DNA of 64,000 nt from Amphiura filiformis (Eukaryota; Echinodermata; Ophiuroidea; Amphilepidida; Amphiuridae), in assembly GCF_039555335.1 (NCBI RefSeq), contig NC_092642.1, positions 14,394,243 to 14,458,242 on the forward strand, written 5' to 3'. Positions 23,885-35,300 of this stretch are shown one piece after another (position 1 is the stretch's first letter; the number at the start of each line of letters is the position of its first letter). The notes under the pieces are model-generated. The model was not told the origin of the DNA. It was given only the letters and a program-made list of their open reading frames with translations, and did no database searches. The position numbers and the translations under genes are program-made.

Positions 23885-23970
23885 CCGTGGCGTGGCGAAG
23901 TGGTTAAGGCCATGGACTTCTTATCCATTCATGAATTTTTGCTCAAGTTCGAAACTTCCCACCACTTTTT
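23885..23970 (+). pseudogene. tRNA-like sequence, class II shape
   Basis: The A box TGGCGAAGTGGTTAAGGC, anticodon arm ATGGA-CTTCTTA-TCCAT and a B-box-like GTTCGAAAC are present, with an extended variable region as in Leu/Ser tRNAs. The T stem is degraded. It is followed by a T tract, which would terminate pol III. Probably a tRNA-derived SINE or pseudogene. Confidence 0.4.
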
Positions 23971-24235
23971 TTTAATGTTTTATTAATCAATTTATTGTCG
24001 TAAATCAAGAATAACACCATTTCGAACATCCATTGCTATTGTGATATCATATTTTTTTTCATCAAACAAACATGTTTGATTTTTTATTTACATTTAGTCC
24101 TAGGCCTAGGGCCTACTTTCACCATCCAGATGCTATCACCATGCCTGACTATCATGGCATGCATGGCATCTTCGTCATTTAAAACACATTTATCAGTGTT
24201 TCTGTTCACCAGCTCTGACTGAAATTTTATTTGAT
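23971..24235. other. Short non-coding stretch
   Basis: AT-rich with CCTAGGCCTAGG-like palindromic bits; nothing was assigned. Confidence 0.3.
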
Positions 24236-25500
24236 ATAAATATTATAAATTAAAATCACAAACCGCGAAAGATCGCCAACAACTGCCGCTGAAGATTGAT
24301 ATCCAACTAGATTTCCCCACTGGGCTATAAAGAACCACAAACCTTGAAATTTGGATATCCAACTACATTGCCTCGCAGGGCTACAAAGAATCACACTCCA
24401 CGAAATATGGATATCCAACAAGCTTAAACTATAAATTAAGCTCCCGATACAGGGCAGGACTTAATAAGGGGAATTAAAATCACAAACCGCGAAAGATCGC
24501 CGACAACCGCCGCTTAATAGGGGTATCCAACTAGATTGCCCCGCAGGGCTACAAAGAACTACAAACCGCGAAATTTGGATATCCAACCAGATTGCCCGCA
24601 GGCCTATTGATTATAAAGAACCACAAACCGCGAAATATGGATATCCAACAAATTAAGACCACAAACCACGAAAGACCGCCAACTGCCGCTCAATATTGAT
24701 AACCAAGTAGATCGCCCGCAGGGCTATAAAGAACCACAAACCGCGAAATTTGGATATGGAACTATTGCCCCCACAGGGCTTCAAAGAACCACAAACCACG
24801 AAATATGGATATCCAACAAGCTTAAACTACAAATTAGCTCCCGATAGAGAGCAGGACTTGATGTGGGAAATTAAAACCACAAAACACGAAAGATTACAAA
24901 GAACCACAAACCGCGAAAGACTAGATTGCCAGTAGGCCTATCGATTTTAAAGAATCACAAACCACGAAATACGGATATCCAACAAGCTTAGACTATAAAT
25001 TAGCTCCCGATAGAGGGAAATTAAAACCACAGACCACGATATTCAACTAAGCAAATCCCCGCTGGGCTACAAAGAGCCACAAACCGCGAAATTTGGATAT
25101 CCAATTCGATTGCCCGCAGGCCTATCGATTATAAAGAACCACAAATCGCGAAAGATCAACAACAACTGCCGCTCAATATTGATACCAACTAGATAGCCCG
25201 CAGGGCTATAAAGAGCCACAAACCGCGAAATTTGGATATGCAACTAGATTGCCCCACAGGGCTACAAAGAACCACAAACCACGAAATATGGATATTCAAC
25301 AAGCTTAAACTACAAATTAGCCCCCGGTAGAGTGCAGGGCTTGATGAAAACCACAAACCACGAAAGATCGCCGACAACCGCCGCTTAATAGGAATATTCA
25401 ACTGGGTTGCCCCGAAGGGCTACAAAGAACCACAAACCGCGAAATTCGGATAGCCAAGTAGATTGCCCGCAGGGCTACAAAGAACCACAAACATTAAAAC
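24236..25500 (+). repeat. Minisatellite-like array of about 20 units
   Basis: The core phrase AACCACAAACCGCGAAAT, then TTGGATATCCAACTAGATTG, then CCCGCAGGGCTACAAAGAA, recurs about 20 times with variation (CGCGAAA/CACGAAA; GGATATCC/GATCGCC). A longer block, GCTTAAACTATAAATTAGC..CCGATAGAGGGCAGG, is interleaved four times (near 24421, 24829, 24988 and 25301), giving a higher-order pattern. The same core occurs three times in the element at 54892-55350. Confidence 0.75.
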
Positions 25501-25920
25501 ACGATTATCTGGGGCATTTAGACGCTTCCGTAGTATAGGCTTAAATATATGGTCGAATCCAACGAAAAGTGTACACGGCATGTTCAGGGCCATAACTTAA
25601 AAGTATTAATCAATTGGCATTCGTTTTTGTATTGTGTTTATTCGCCTTGATCATACGCTTCGCGCCATATATAATAAGACCCCCTTCAATGAAAAACATA
25701 GACACAGAGACCCCAAAACATGCTATTTTTACCCATTTTTTCAAAATATTTCTTAAAGTATTTTTAAAAACATCTAAATCAGTTATGAAAAGAAGTCATT
25801 GGATTGAATCTAAATTGATTTCCTGAAAGGTGTGTATTCAACGATTGCCTGTTCAATTTTTCACATATTTGTACATAATTATGAATTTTTGTGATAATTT
25901 TTTGAGTGGTATTTTTTACA
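25501..25920. other. Non-coding stretch
   Basis: A 70-codon open frame at 25614-25823 has no recognisable domain. Nothing else was assigned before the motif zone. Confidence 0.3.
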
Positions 25921-27786
25921 TTACCTACGAATACAATTTTTCATAGCACTAGATAGATATATCTTTAAAAATGGAAATCACTAATAAATGCGCAATTGAT
26001 ACAAGCTTTGATATGTCCAATACTGAAATGCATTGCATTCGGACATCTTTATTATTGTGTTTAGCTGCCAGAAATTCTAAATGGCACAAAGGTTGGTTTG
26101 GTAAAAAATATGCATTACCTCCGAATACATGTTAAAAGCTGTGCCATTTCCACAAAGTGAGAGAATAGTAAACAATAGTTAAGCAATAGGTGCAGGGTAA
26201 TACACTCTTTATTTCTACCAAGTTTCAATAACCTGCGTTTAAATATTTCTGAGATGTCAACAATAAAAGCAAGTATTCGTAGGTAAATTTCGGTAACCGA
26301 ATGTTACCTACGAATACACTTTGACATCATGACAGTATTGTGAAACACCGCCATTCATGCCAATGCCCATATTGGTACATAACGAAGGCCTGTATGTTTG
26401 CTATCAAATCTTATGTCAATGAAAGTTGCGAATTCACATACATGCCCACCATGCAAAACTGAATACGGCTTAATTGGTGAAAAATATGTACTGAAATAGA
26501 CGACGGTCTGCTCATTTGAAAGAAAAATCAGATTCAAAGAAGATTAGAAGGGGATTAATACTTGGATTTGTCAACTGTCATGTGTGCTTCATTTTAAATG
26601 TTTACCGACCTTCTGGTTTCTGAGTAATTTGTGTCCAAATTGATTTATTCGAAGGTAACTTTTGACGTTTTCGCTAAGGTTACCTACGAATACCATGGAA
26701 AAACGACTGTTCTCATTGTCTCATGATCTAGACAACACATTGATGGACCCTGGTATAAAGCTAATTGTCAAACGAAAGGCCACAAGACGTAACTGACTCC
26801 AAGATGGACTTCACAAGTCTGCAATAACGGTTTTAAGCGATTTGTGTGCAATTAAGCAAATTAAAGTCACTTTAGTGCCTTTGTTTCTTACTTAAATCCT
26901 CTTTCAACCGCTGTGAACCGGCATTATTAATACATGATAGGGTCTAAAGTATCAATAAACGCACATAAAGAAAATAATACATTCAAAGTGCTTTATAAAA
27001 TGAAGTTTTGATTGTGATATCCACCAAAAGTCTAATTCTTACCTACAAATACTGAAATGTTACTTACGAATACAGCATAATACATGACATGTGTAATGAA
27101 GTGTCCCTACCAATGGAAATTAATTGTCAAAAACTTTAGGCGGTACCCCAGGACACTATTATTACCCATATACGGATTCATTCAACAATTATTTATTATA
27201 TAAAATTGCTGATTAACTACTTGTATATCAAAATGAAGTGGTCAAAATCTTGCTAAAAGCATCAAAAATTTTTGATCTAAGGTAATAGCATTTATTCATT
27301 TGGACGTACCATCTGAAAGAGATCTAAAAACTACCATTTTATTAATTCATTACCATAATAGCAAAATTTAAACCTATAAACTCAATATAGATATTGTTAA
27401 ATAGCTCATGTTACCTACGAATACCCGGGTTTCTTCACCTTTTCATTGAATAAAGCGTTAGGTGTATGCGTATAATTCCTAATATTCTTGAAAACATATA
27501 TCATACTCGTTCTTATACAATGTGTAAATTGATTCATACTCATTTGATAAATAAAATACAGAAACTGACCTAAACTTCATTTTCAAAAATAAACTAGCAT
27601 AAATTGACTAAGATCATATTGATCGCGTTATAAAAATAAAAACAAATATTTTCTGGTTGAGTTAGCATTTTCCTGACACCCTGTGGTCTACATTACACGA
27701 AAAAGGCGTTAATGGGAATATTCCATTTGTTTTAGGTTGATTAGTATTGCGATAGTGAAAGCATCCTAGTGGTATTCGTAGGTAAC
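25921..27786. repeat. Zone with ten dispersed copies of TTACCTACGAATAC
   Basis: Forward copies (exact or 1-2 mismatches) lie near 25921, 26115, 26304, 26679, 27039, 27060 and 27411. Reverse copies (GTATTCGTAGGTAA) lie near 26273, 26645 and 27772. The DNA between copies is non-repetitive and AT-rich. The spacing is irregular, so it is not a conventional tandem array. No ORF spans the zone. Confidence 0.7.
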
Positions 27787-28353
27787 ATTGGGTTTTGATA
27801 TCACATTTACTATCACACGTCCTGGATTTATTTTTAAGATTAGTAATGGCACTTTTGGTTCCTATAAGGCCAATATGTCATCAATCAATGGGCAAAAGGA
27901 AAAAATTGTGGAGACATTTTTATTTCGGACTTTTATTTTGGGCCCGTGGACACTTTTGGTTGGATTCGACCATATGCGCATTTACCAGTTCCGACATGAA
28001 GTAGGCCTAAATCGGACTTACTCTACGTGTGTCTCTCTGGCATTGTCAACATTGGGTGTGTGTTGTTCATATTTACATTTTCTTTACATATTTACGTAGC
28101 CTTGAATAATTAAAGTATATTAAAATGTTTATTGATCATTGTGTACGCCTCTGAACATTACAGTCACGCGTGACGAGCAAGTTTTAAAAATAAACGACTG
28201 ATAAAGTTTTGTTTAATTATTTATTGTCATGAATCAAGAATAGCAACTTCAAACATCAATTTTTCGTTTTATTCGTTTTATGGTGCACTTCGTAACCTGA
28301 TGACTTTCCAAGCTTGGAGCTGCTTGGCTACATTCATAAAAAGAAAAGAAATC
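27787..28353. other. Non-coding stretch
   Basis: An open frame at 27788-28096 (103 codons) overlaps the last motif copy and has no recognisable domain; I treat it as chance. Confidence 0.3.
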
Positions 28354-28355
28354 TA

Positions 28356-28818
28356 CCAAAACAACGTTGACAACGTAAAGACATCAGCAAGTTTAAAAAA
28401 CCCACCTAGGCTCACTTTTTGAAACTTGGTCCCATTTGTAAAAGTTACTGATTTAAACTTTATCATATTTATATAAATTTAAAACATTTCCAGAATTGTT
28501 AGTTATCTTTAATGTGTAGATGCGATATTAATTTGAGCTTTCTGGAACGACCTGAAAGGTTATTATCTTGTTCTTGCATCGTAAGCCAATATCCTATTGT
28601 GTTTTGTTTTATAATAGTCATGATTAACATGATTAATGATTGAATTATACGAATAACAAGTAGGCTTGTAATCTTGTTGGAAACGCTGTATTTTGTTGAA
28701 ATAAAATAAAAACACTGATTTGCTGTTGGTGTTCAAAATGGGACCAAGTTTCAAAAAGTGAGCCGAGGTGGGTTTTTTTAAACTTGCTGATTTCTTTACG
28801 TTGTCAGCGTTTTTTTGG
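28356..28818. mobile_element. MITE with CCAAAA ends and about 80-bp TIRs, TSD TA
   Basis: Arms of about 80 bp share ACGTAAAGA.ATCAGCAAG, TTTAAAAAACCCACCT.GGC and TCACTTTTTGAAACTTGG in inverted orientation. TA flanks both ends (28354-28355 and 28819-28820). A diverged relative may lie at about 55365-55840 (TTTATAAAGTTGGTCCCATTT, TAAATGGGATCAAGTTTAAA). Confidence 0.7.
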
Positions 28819-28905
28819 TATTCTGTATTACAGCATACGTATGGTCACGGTTTATCCCGTGGTCAAAATACCACGTACTTTAGTACAGTAATAGCGCCCT
28901 AGAAA

Positions 28906-29455
28906 TATTTGAGGTAATATGCGACCTCATTGAATATAAAAGAAGAATATTGGTATGTTAAAAATCAAAATGAGGTATGGGGCTGGCTGGGGGTGGCTAC
29001 GGAGCGTTATCTCAAAAGACAATATTGCTCAAAGATAATATTGTTCAAGGTTGCGCCGCAGGCTTATAAAGAAACAATGTTGCTCCGAAAACAATAGCAA
29101 ACAAGCTTAAACTATAAATTAGCCCCCCGCTAGAGGGCAGGGCCTGAAGAAAAATATGTAAAAGTAGGCCTATGAAATGGGTGACGAGCTGTCCGTAAAT
29201 ATCCTTAAGGTTACTCTTGCTTTCTTGATTTGCGGGGCCCTTATATTGGGGTCCCACTTGGAGTGTTTAGTCGTCGTATGGGGAGTCGCCGGCCTCAGGC
29301 CTGCATCAACAAACAACAATGAGTAACCTTAAGGGTTAATTTTAAATTAACCTTAATGTTAAAACCTTGAGTAACCTTAATGTAATGAGCTTGAAATGTA
29401 ACTTCTAAAAATACTAGTTTTTATATTCTATAGTGTTATATTACCTCAAATATTT
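28906..29455. mobile_element. Element with AGAAATATTTGAGGTAATAT ends carrying the CTTAAACTATAAATTAGCC block
   Basis: The 20-bp ends are exact inverted copies. Inside, from 28970, ATGAGGTATGGGGCTGG.TGGGG.TGG leads into GCCGCAGG.. and the CTTAAACTATAAATTAGCC..GAGGGCAGGGCCTGAAG block, then a GC-rich segment with GGGGTCCCACTTGGAGTG. The same internal order starts at 54892 in a second copy, where the array phrase is expanded to three units. Confidence 0.55.
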
Positions 29456-29840
29456 CTTCACTACGTCGAAAATACGTTTCAATTCACCCCTATAGCTCTG
29501 CGTGCTCCTTTTCTAATTTGAAACTTTTAAAAATGCACAAAATTTCAGAAAAAATTATACTGGTATCAATCTTTGTCATCTTCGAGGTTTTGGTAGCAAA
29601 TATGGTATCAAATTTATAGAACTAGTTTCCTGCACAACACACGACCGTGTCAATCAAATCGTCACAACACATGCAGATTTAGATTTATGACGGGTTACAT
29701 TAGCGAGGACTTTCTTTTTGTGTTGTCTTTATAATACTACACGGGGCGTGACAGTGGAACCGTTTGATATTATGATGCACGCCTCGGTATGCCATTGCTT
29801 GAAAATACTGCACTCTTCATGTCTAGAAATACCACTGTCC
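29456..29840. other. Non-coding stretch
   Basis: Nothing was recognised. Confidence 0.25.
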
Positions 29841-30235
29841 ATAATTTATTTCATCTTGTTTTAACCAGGGTAGCCCCTTCAGTATCTGGTACTGATCTCC
29901 AAGGGATCCTGAGTAACAATTAACAACGTACAATTTAAGAAAACAGAAGTTTACATAATTTTAAGCAATGCATGAAGGCGAAAGTTACATAAATACAGTA
30001 TTTAATTGTACATCAGGTTCAGGTCAGTAATGATTTCAATATACAGTAATGATATTGTGCATGTTAGACAATCAAACTGAAAGATAAAGTACACAAAGAT
30101 GGAACAATAAATTTGCGGAAATTGGGGGTTCTACACTCATCTAAGAGATCATGAAAAGAACTTATTATTAACTATATATCATCACAATTCTAAAATGCAG
30201 TTTTTAAAAGTATGAAGACTCATTGAAAGAAAGTT
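29841..30235 (-). mobile_element. Possible LINE 3' fragment (minus strand)
   Basis: TTTATTTCATCTTG..AACCAGGGTAGCC..CTGATCTCCAAGGGATCC resembles, in reverse, the 3' untranslated end of invertebrate non-LTR elements. No reverse-transcriptase motif survives, so this rests on general resemblance only. Confidence 0.3.
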
Positions 30236-31503
30236 TACGCGAATATCTTGACGGAGTCCATTCCAAACATAGCATGATTTGTAGAGAAAAAAGTTCTTTT
30301 ACCATGACGTATATTCCATTTTGGAATGACAAGATAATTGAAAGTATCTAGTACTAGACTAATTCCAATCAGCCGTCTACACTTCGCATGTACTGTGTAT
30401 GCTTCGTAGTGACGACTGATTATCTTACAGGCCATATCATGACGGATGAAAAATATTCAATGCGACTTTGGTTGTGCGCCGTAGCGCGACTGACTAGCGG
30501 CGCCCGTGTACCGCGTCGCTGTACCGCGTCGCTGAGACAAGATCGCGCTCTGAGCTTCTAAAACAACAAACTCGGTCAAAAGGTCAATTTGGACACAACT
30601 GCGCATGCTCTATGCCACAGGAATCCTGTTGCAAAATCCGTCACTTTTTTCCACGTAGTTTTCTCAGTCGTCAATCCAGACGGTTGACGACTGAGGGCAG
30701 CAGTCTAATCTAGTACCATGAGTATGAACAGATTGCAAATAAGATTATCGAGAATATGATGGTGCATTATGGGTAAAACACTTGTGTTATGGCGCTATTT
30801 TCTTTTATTTAATCAATTATTAAAATATATCGCTCTACGGTCTTTCTCTCATCGATCCTGGATGACGTCGAATCTTCGTATTTGGCGACCAGGTATCGAA
30901 GGGAAAACGTCGCACTAGCGTACTCAATCCATTATCTATGTTGTGATACTTTGTTGATATTTGATGACGCGGAATTAAAGATTATTGTGAAGTTATATTA
31001 TGTTATCCGGCTATTTTTCTTCGTGTATTCAGCGAGTCTTTCCCAGTGAAACTTTGCGATCCATCGGTCATCTATTATGGTGTGAAATCTATCTTTCACC
31101 AGAATAACTAATTGATGGATCTCGTGTAAATTTCCAATCATAATATTTAAAACTTGTTTCTCCCATCTTGTATAAAATTTATCCCAGTTAAGAGCATCCA
31201 TCATAACATTAATAGGAGTTCTAGCCTCTGATAAAAGAATACGAACAAGTCTATTATGATGCACTTAAAATGAATTTGAAAGAGTGATTATACAATTTGT
31301 CGTCCAAACAAGACTATAATAATATATAGTACAAAAGTGGCACCACAAGGGCATTTCAATTTAGAAGATAAGTTTACGAATAATGCCAATCGTTTCGAGA
31401 TATTAGAAGAGGTGAGGTTTTTATGTTCATGCCTACTCCCTATTCTTATTCATGACTCTACAGGAACATAATGGATAATGGTGAGTCATTGGCTGCATTT
31501 GCT
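30236..31503. other. Intergenic stretch downstream of gene A
   Basis: No gene was recognised. GC-richer tandem bits (GTACCGCGTCGCT twice near 30510-30535) occur. At 31370-31425 a short LINE-derived segment (ACGAATAATGCCAATCGTTTCGAGATATTAGAA) matches 56449 onward, so the same LINE fragment lies 3' of both arrestin paralogues. The phrase is given here in shortened landmarks: ATGCCAATCGTTTCGAGA. Confidence 0.4.
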
Positions 31504-32324
31504 TTACTTTGGCACATTTGGAGGGCTAACATCATCCTTACAGGGATAATCAATTCCCTCAGAGGAACTAAGGACCGTTTCCTCACTATGATGGAAACCT
31601 GCATCGTCAGCAGGATATGGCGTAGACTCTTGATCTATTATAGGATAAGACTGATCCCCTTGACTTTGTAAGGTCACACCCTCTGAATCAGGAGGAAGAT
31701 TTGTTACTTTCACAGAATGAAGCTCGATTCCCTTATTTGTTGGGTAGGCGGTTTCGTATGACGGATTTAGGTATCGTGATGCCGAAGGGACTGGCTCTCC
31801 AGGTGCTCGTTGAATGTTTGCTACTGGCTCTGCTGCCGCTGGTTGTGGGTTTGTTTCACCTGTTTGAGGAGCTGTGCCTTCAGCGGATGGCATTACACTC
31901 TTAACAGATTGAGGAAATGTTCCCTTGTAGTTTGGAGGGCAAGCTGCATCAATAACTGGAGGATACAGCTCCGTAGTAGAGGGAGGAACATTTGCATCAG
32001 TTGGACGATATACCCCAATGATATTTGGAGGATACAAACCTCCAGCAGAGGGAGTAACAATTGCATCAGTTGGAGGATATGCTCCGTACGATCCTACTGC
32101 ATTGGGCGGATACACCTCTTTGGGTTGAGTGAGATTAGGAGCATCCTGTTGTATTGGATACGCTGCATCCTTATTGGTAGTAAACGTGTAGTATGCATAG
32201 CGTGGTGCAAAAAATAAGGCTCCATATCTGTAATTTTTGCAATGTTTTCCATAAATCACGTTCCTTGAACCAATGTCACCGAAAGGGAATTCATATCCTG
32301 GTACTGGCAGACTGGGCTGAGATG
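31504..32324 (-). CDS. Gene A exon 7 (proline/tyrosine-rich tail and stop)
   Basis: 821 bp to a TAA at 31504-31506; acceptor CATCTTACAG. It encodes about 272 residues: PGYEFPFGDIG, then repeated YPP-containing segments (VYPPNAVGS, AYPPTDAIV, LYPPNIIG), then PPNY, then Ser/Thr/Glu-rich sequence. A strong antisense open frame is only a shadow. Compared with gene B it lacks 12 residues near the C-terminus. Confidence 0.88.
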
Positions 32325-35300
32325 CTGTAAGATGAAGAGTAAATGATACTGTTATCTCGAAAACTAGATTTTGCATATATGCGGGCATTATGGTGTATGT
32401 GAGAGTGGTGGGTATATGAAATGGTCTTACTTACGATGACTTGCGCATGACAACACGATCTCGTACACCGATTTTAAATAGTATTCCCGGTATTATCACA
32501 ATGACAAATTCAACCAAGTCCTTGTGACCGTCACGTGCATGGAGCTATTAAAGATGGAGAGGCAATAGATTATGTAACGCATTGTTCACTTGTGCCGATT
32601 TGAAATCTGACAAGCTATTCATCGAAAGGTACCTTTTGTTTGGGACAAAGGGCTTCCGCCATTAAATCGGTAAGCTGACCCGACAGTGTAGTAACGCTTT
32701 ACCTAGCAGGCTACTGTCAATAAGTGATCAAACGAAAGTCGCGTGAAAGCGCTTACTGGAACGAAAAGTACCTATTGTTACCATAAAACCCAAGGGTGTG
32801 ATTGAGTAGCCGTAAGCACAAAAGGCACACATTAGCCGCTGATGTACAGTTCGTTGTCACCCCACTGACTTTAGGTGCTTAATTTAAATAAATTGAATGC
32901 GCTTGTTGAATGATTACACATCAAGGCTGCCATGTCTGCATGTCTATAGTACTAGAGATAATGGTAATAGCTAAGTATACATGGAACATATAATAAGTAT
33001 ACCGGTATAGGCCTATATAAAAGTTGTTTTGCAAATTGACATTTTATTTTATTTTAAGAAGGAGAATGTCATAAACAGTGGCGTACTGAAGGGGGCAGCT
33101 CTTCTGTGAGAGGTCTTGGGAGGGGACGAGGGAGGAAGAGGTGGAGGAGGGGATATGAAGAATGGGAGGGGGACTGGAGGAAGAGGGAAAGAGGAAGAAA
33201 TGAAGAGAAATAAATATATAGAAGTAAATAAATAGAAAGGTAAGGAAAATAATAGGAATGAGAGGGGACAAAAAGTAAGAGGGGATGGGGAATGGAAGGG
33301 AGATAAGAAGAGGAAGTGATACTTTAGCAAGGAAAGAATAAGTACAGAGAAAGGAAAAGAAAGCAATGACAAGCAAATGTAGGCCTTATAATAATTATTA
33401 TAGAAAATAAACACAGCCCCCCACATAGGCCTAACACTAACAGCACTATAGGCAGCCATTCGATGATGTCAATGCCTTTATGCGTTACGTATTTTAAACG
33501 CCTAGTCAGATGTATTTTACACCTGCCAAGCACAAGTCACCCAATTTCGAAAATTGGACGTTGAATGTACACTCTCATGAATATTGATTGGCAACATTTT
33601 CCAATATGTCAGCGTTCAAATCGGACACAATAGAGCAATAGACCATTCAGTGCGTTGGTCTCGTGTGACTGCTCATCCCGAGAAAAACCTTGAGGATCTA
33701 TTGCCTTTGGATTTGACATTGCGATCTCCCCATAGCGCTTTAAATGTATTCATCCCCCAAACGGAATAATCGTGGGGTCCAATTCTAGCCAATAACGACC
33801 GATAATATGAATGGGAGTGATGACTGACACTTGTGTAACGTCTGATCCCTGCCGAAATACGCATACGATACTCTGTTGCGGCGTACATTAGCATATTAAT
33901 GAGATAATTTCATTGTCATTTTAAAACTGTACAGGTCGCTATCTACACTCTTCAAAAGAATTAAAGGATCAGATGAATATATCAGCATTTTTGAAAACAT
34001 GGGATTTGATGGTAATGTTATCGATAATTGTGCTTCATCTTTTATTACATCACTTGTTCCCTAAGTTGTAGACAAAATTCACTCATTACAAATATCCGCT
34101 ATCACCCACATCTTGAGGGGAGGGGGAAAAATTGAAGCTAAAATTTCGATTTTGAAGCCATTTTTCAAACGTCGCACACCGACACCGCCTGGCTAATAAT
34201 TATTTGGTGGAGCAGAGACACTAAAATGAATACACGGGATCGATACACGTGAATTGCTATGCACGATTTTGATATCAGACGAAAATCTTCCGATACTGGG
34301 TTAGAAATTGATGAATATCTCCCGCAAATGAATTTTTCTCAAGAAACCATACACTTGAAAATACGTGTTGAACAGATATGATAGTCGCTAGAATGCGCTT
34401 TGAAAATTGGCCGTGCGCTTTGAACTCAAAATTTGACCATTTTATATTGCGTTGGTCCTGTTCTGGACTACAGCGTGCAGCGTGTAGTACAGCTGCACTC
34501 ACTGTAGGCAGTATAAAAGTCGATGACCATTGACCTCAATGGGGTATACAAGCTTATTCACGCACAACCAAGATCGATTACCCGGCTATTGTGAGTAGCC
34601 TTAGTTATGTCCCTCGACTAATTATTAGTTTTAAAGAGCTTTAAAGGTTTGAACCAAATGGCTAATCGTGGCTGTGGATTCAGCCTACCATGGCTATTCC
34701 TGCCATGAAGATATAGGGTCGATGACACTGTGCGTCGCCACGGTTAAGGTCAAGTCACATATTGAGATGGGTTTGTGTACATGATGTATGACGTCACATT
34801 AGTGGGTATAAGATGCCCTCAATGTATCCCAGGGGTGGGGAAAGTCATTAATGTAACCGCACAAAAGATGATCTCCCGGGCCCCCTTCTCACATATCTGA
34901 GGGTAGGGGACATAATTGAGCTCCCTTAATAGTGCAACGTAATGCATAAATGAATACTCTATATGTTCTGTACCTTTCCCCACCCCGGGGATACATTGAG
35001 GGAATCTTATACCCACTAATGTGACGTATAGACACTATGAAAGTTTGACGCTGATAATCACACTGAAAACCATTTTCAGCGTTACTCCAGCCATTTCCAT
35101 TTTTACTCTGGGTATTTTCAGCGTGCATGGCTATAATTGTCTAGGGATTATTTTTTTAACAAAAACCTGGCCCAATACATTTCAGTGTGATTTGGACCAT
35201 TTCAGTGGGATTAATGAATGGCCTCTCATTGTGAGAAGTGTTGCGGTCAATTTTCAATCTGATAACAAAAGAACTCTTTTCAGTGCTATTTCAGTGGTAT

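Noticed and set aside
24236..25500. CRISPR-like array
   Set aside because: Units vary in length and sequence, there are no unique spacers of constant size, and the context is an animal nuclear genome.
30998..31264. Minus-strand open frame of 88 codons 3' of gene A
   Set aside because: It lacks an ATG start, has no recognisable domain, and shows no splice link to gene A, which already ends with a stop at 31504.
31471..32217. Plus-strand frames over gene A exon 7 (and the same over gene B)
   Set aside because: They are antisense shadows of the proline-rich tail exon; the minus-strand reading has splice sites, a stop and a conserved paralogue.
33044..33459. Long minus-strand frames rich in Ser, Pro, Phe and Leu
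   Set aside because: These are the translation of a purine-rich intronic tract, not a membrane protein.
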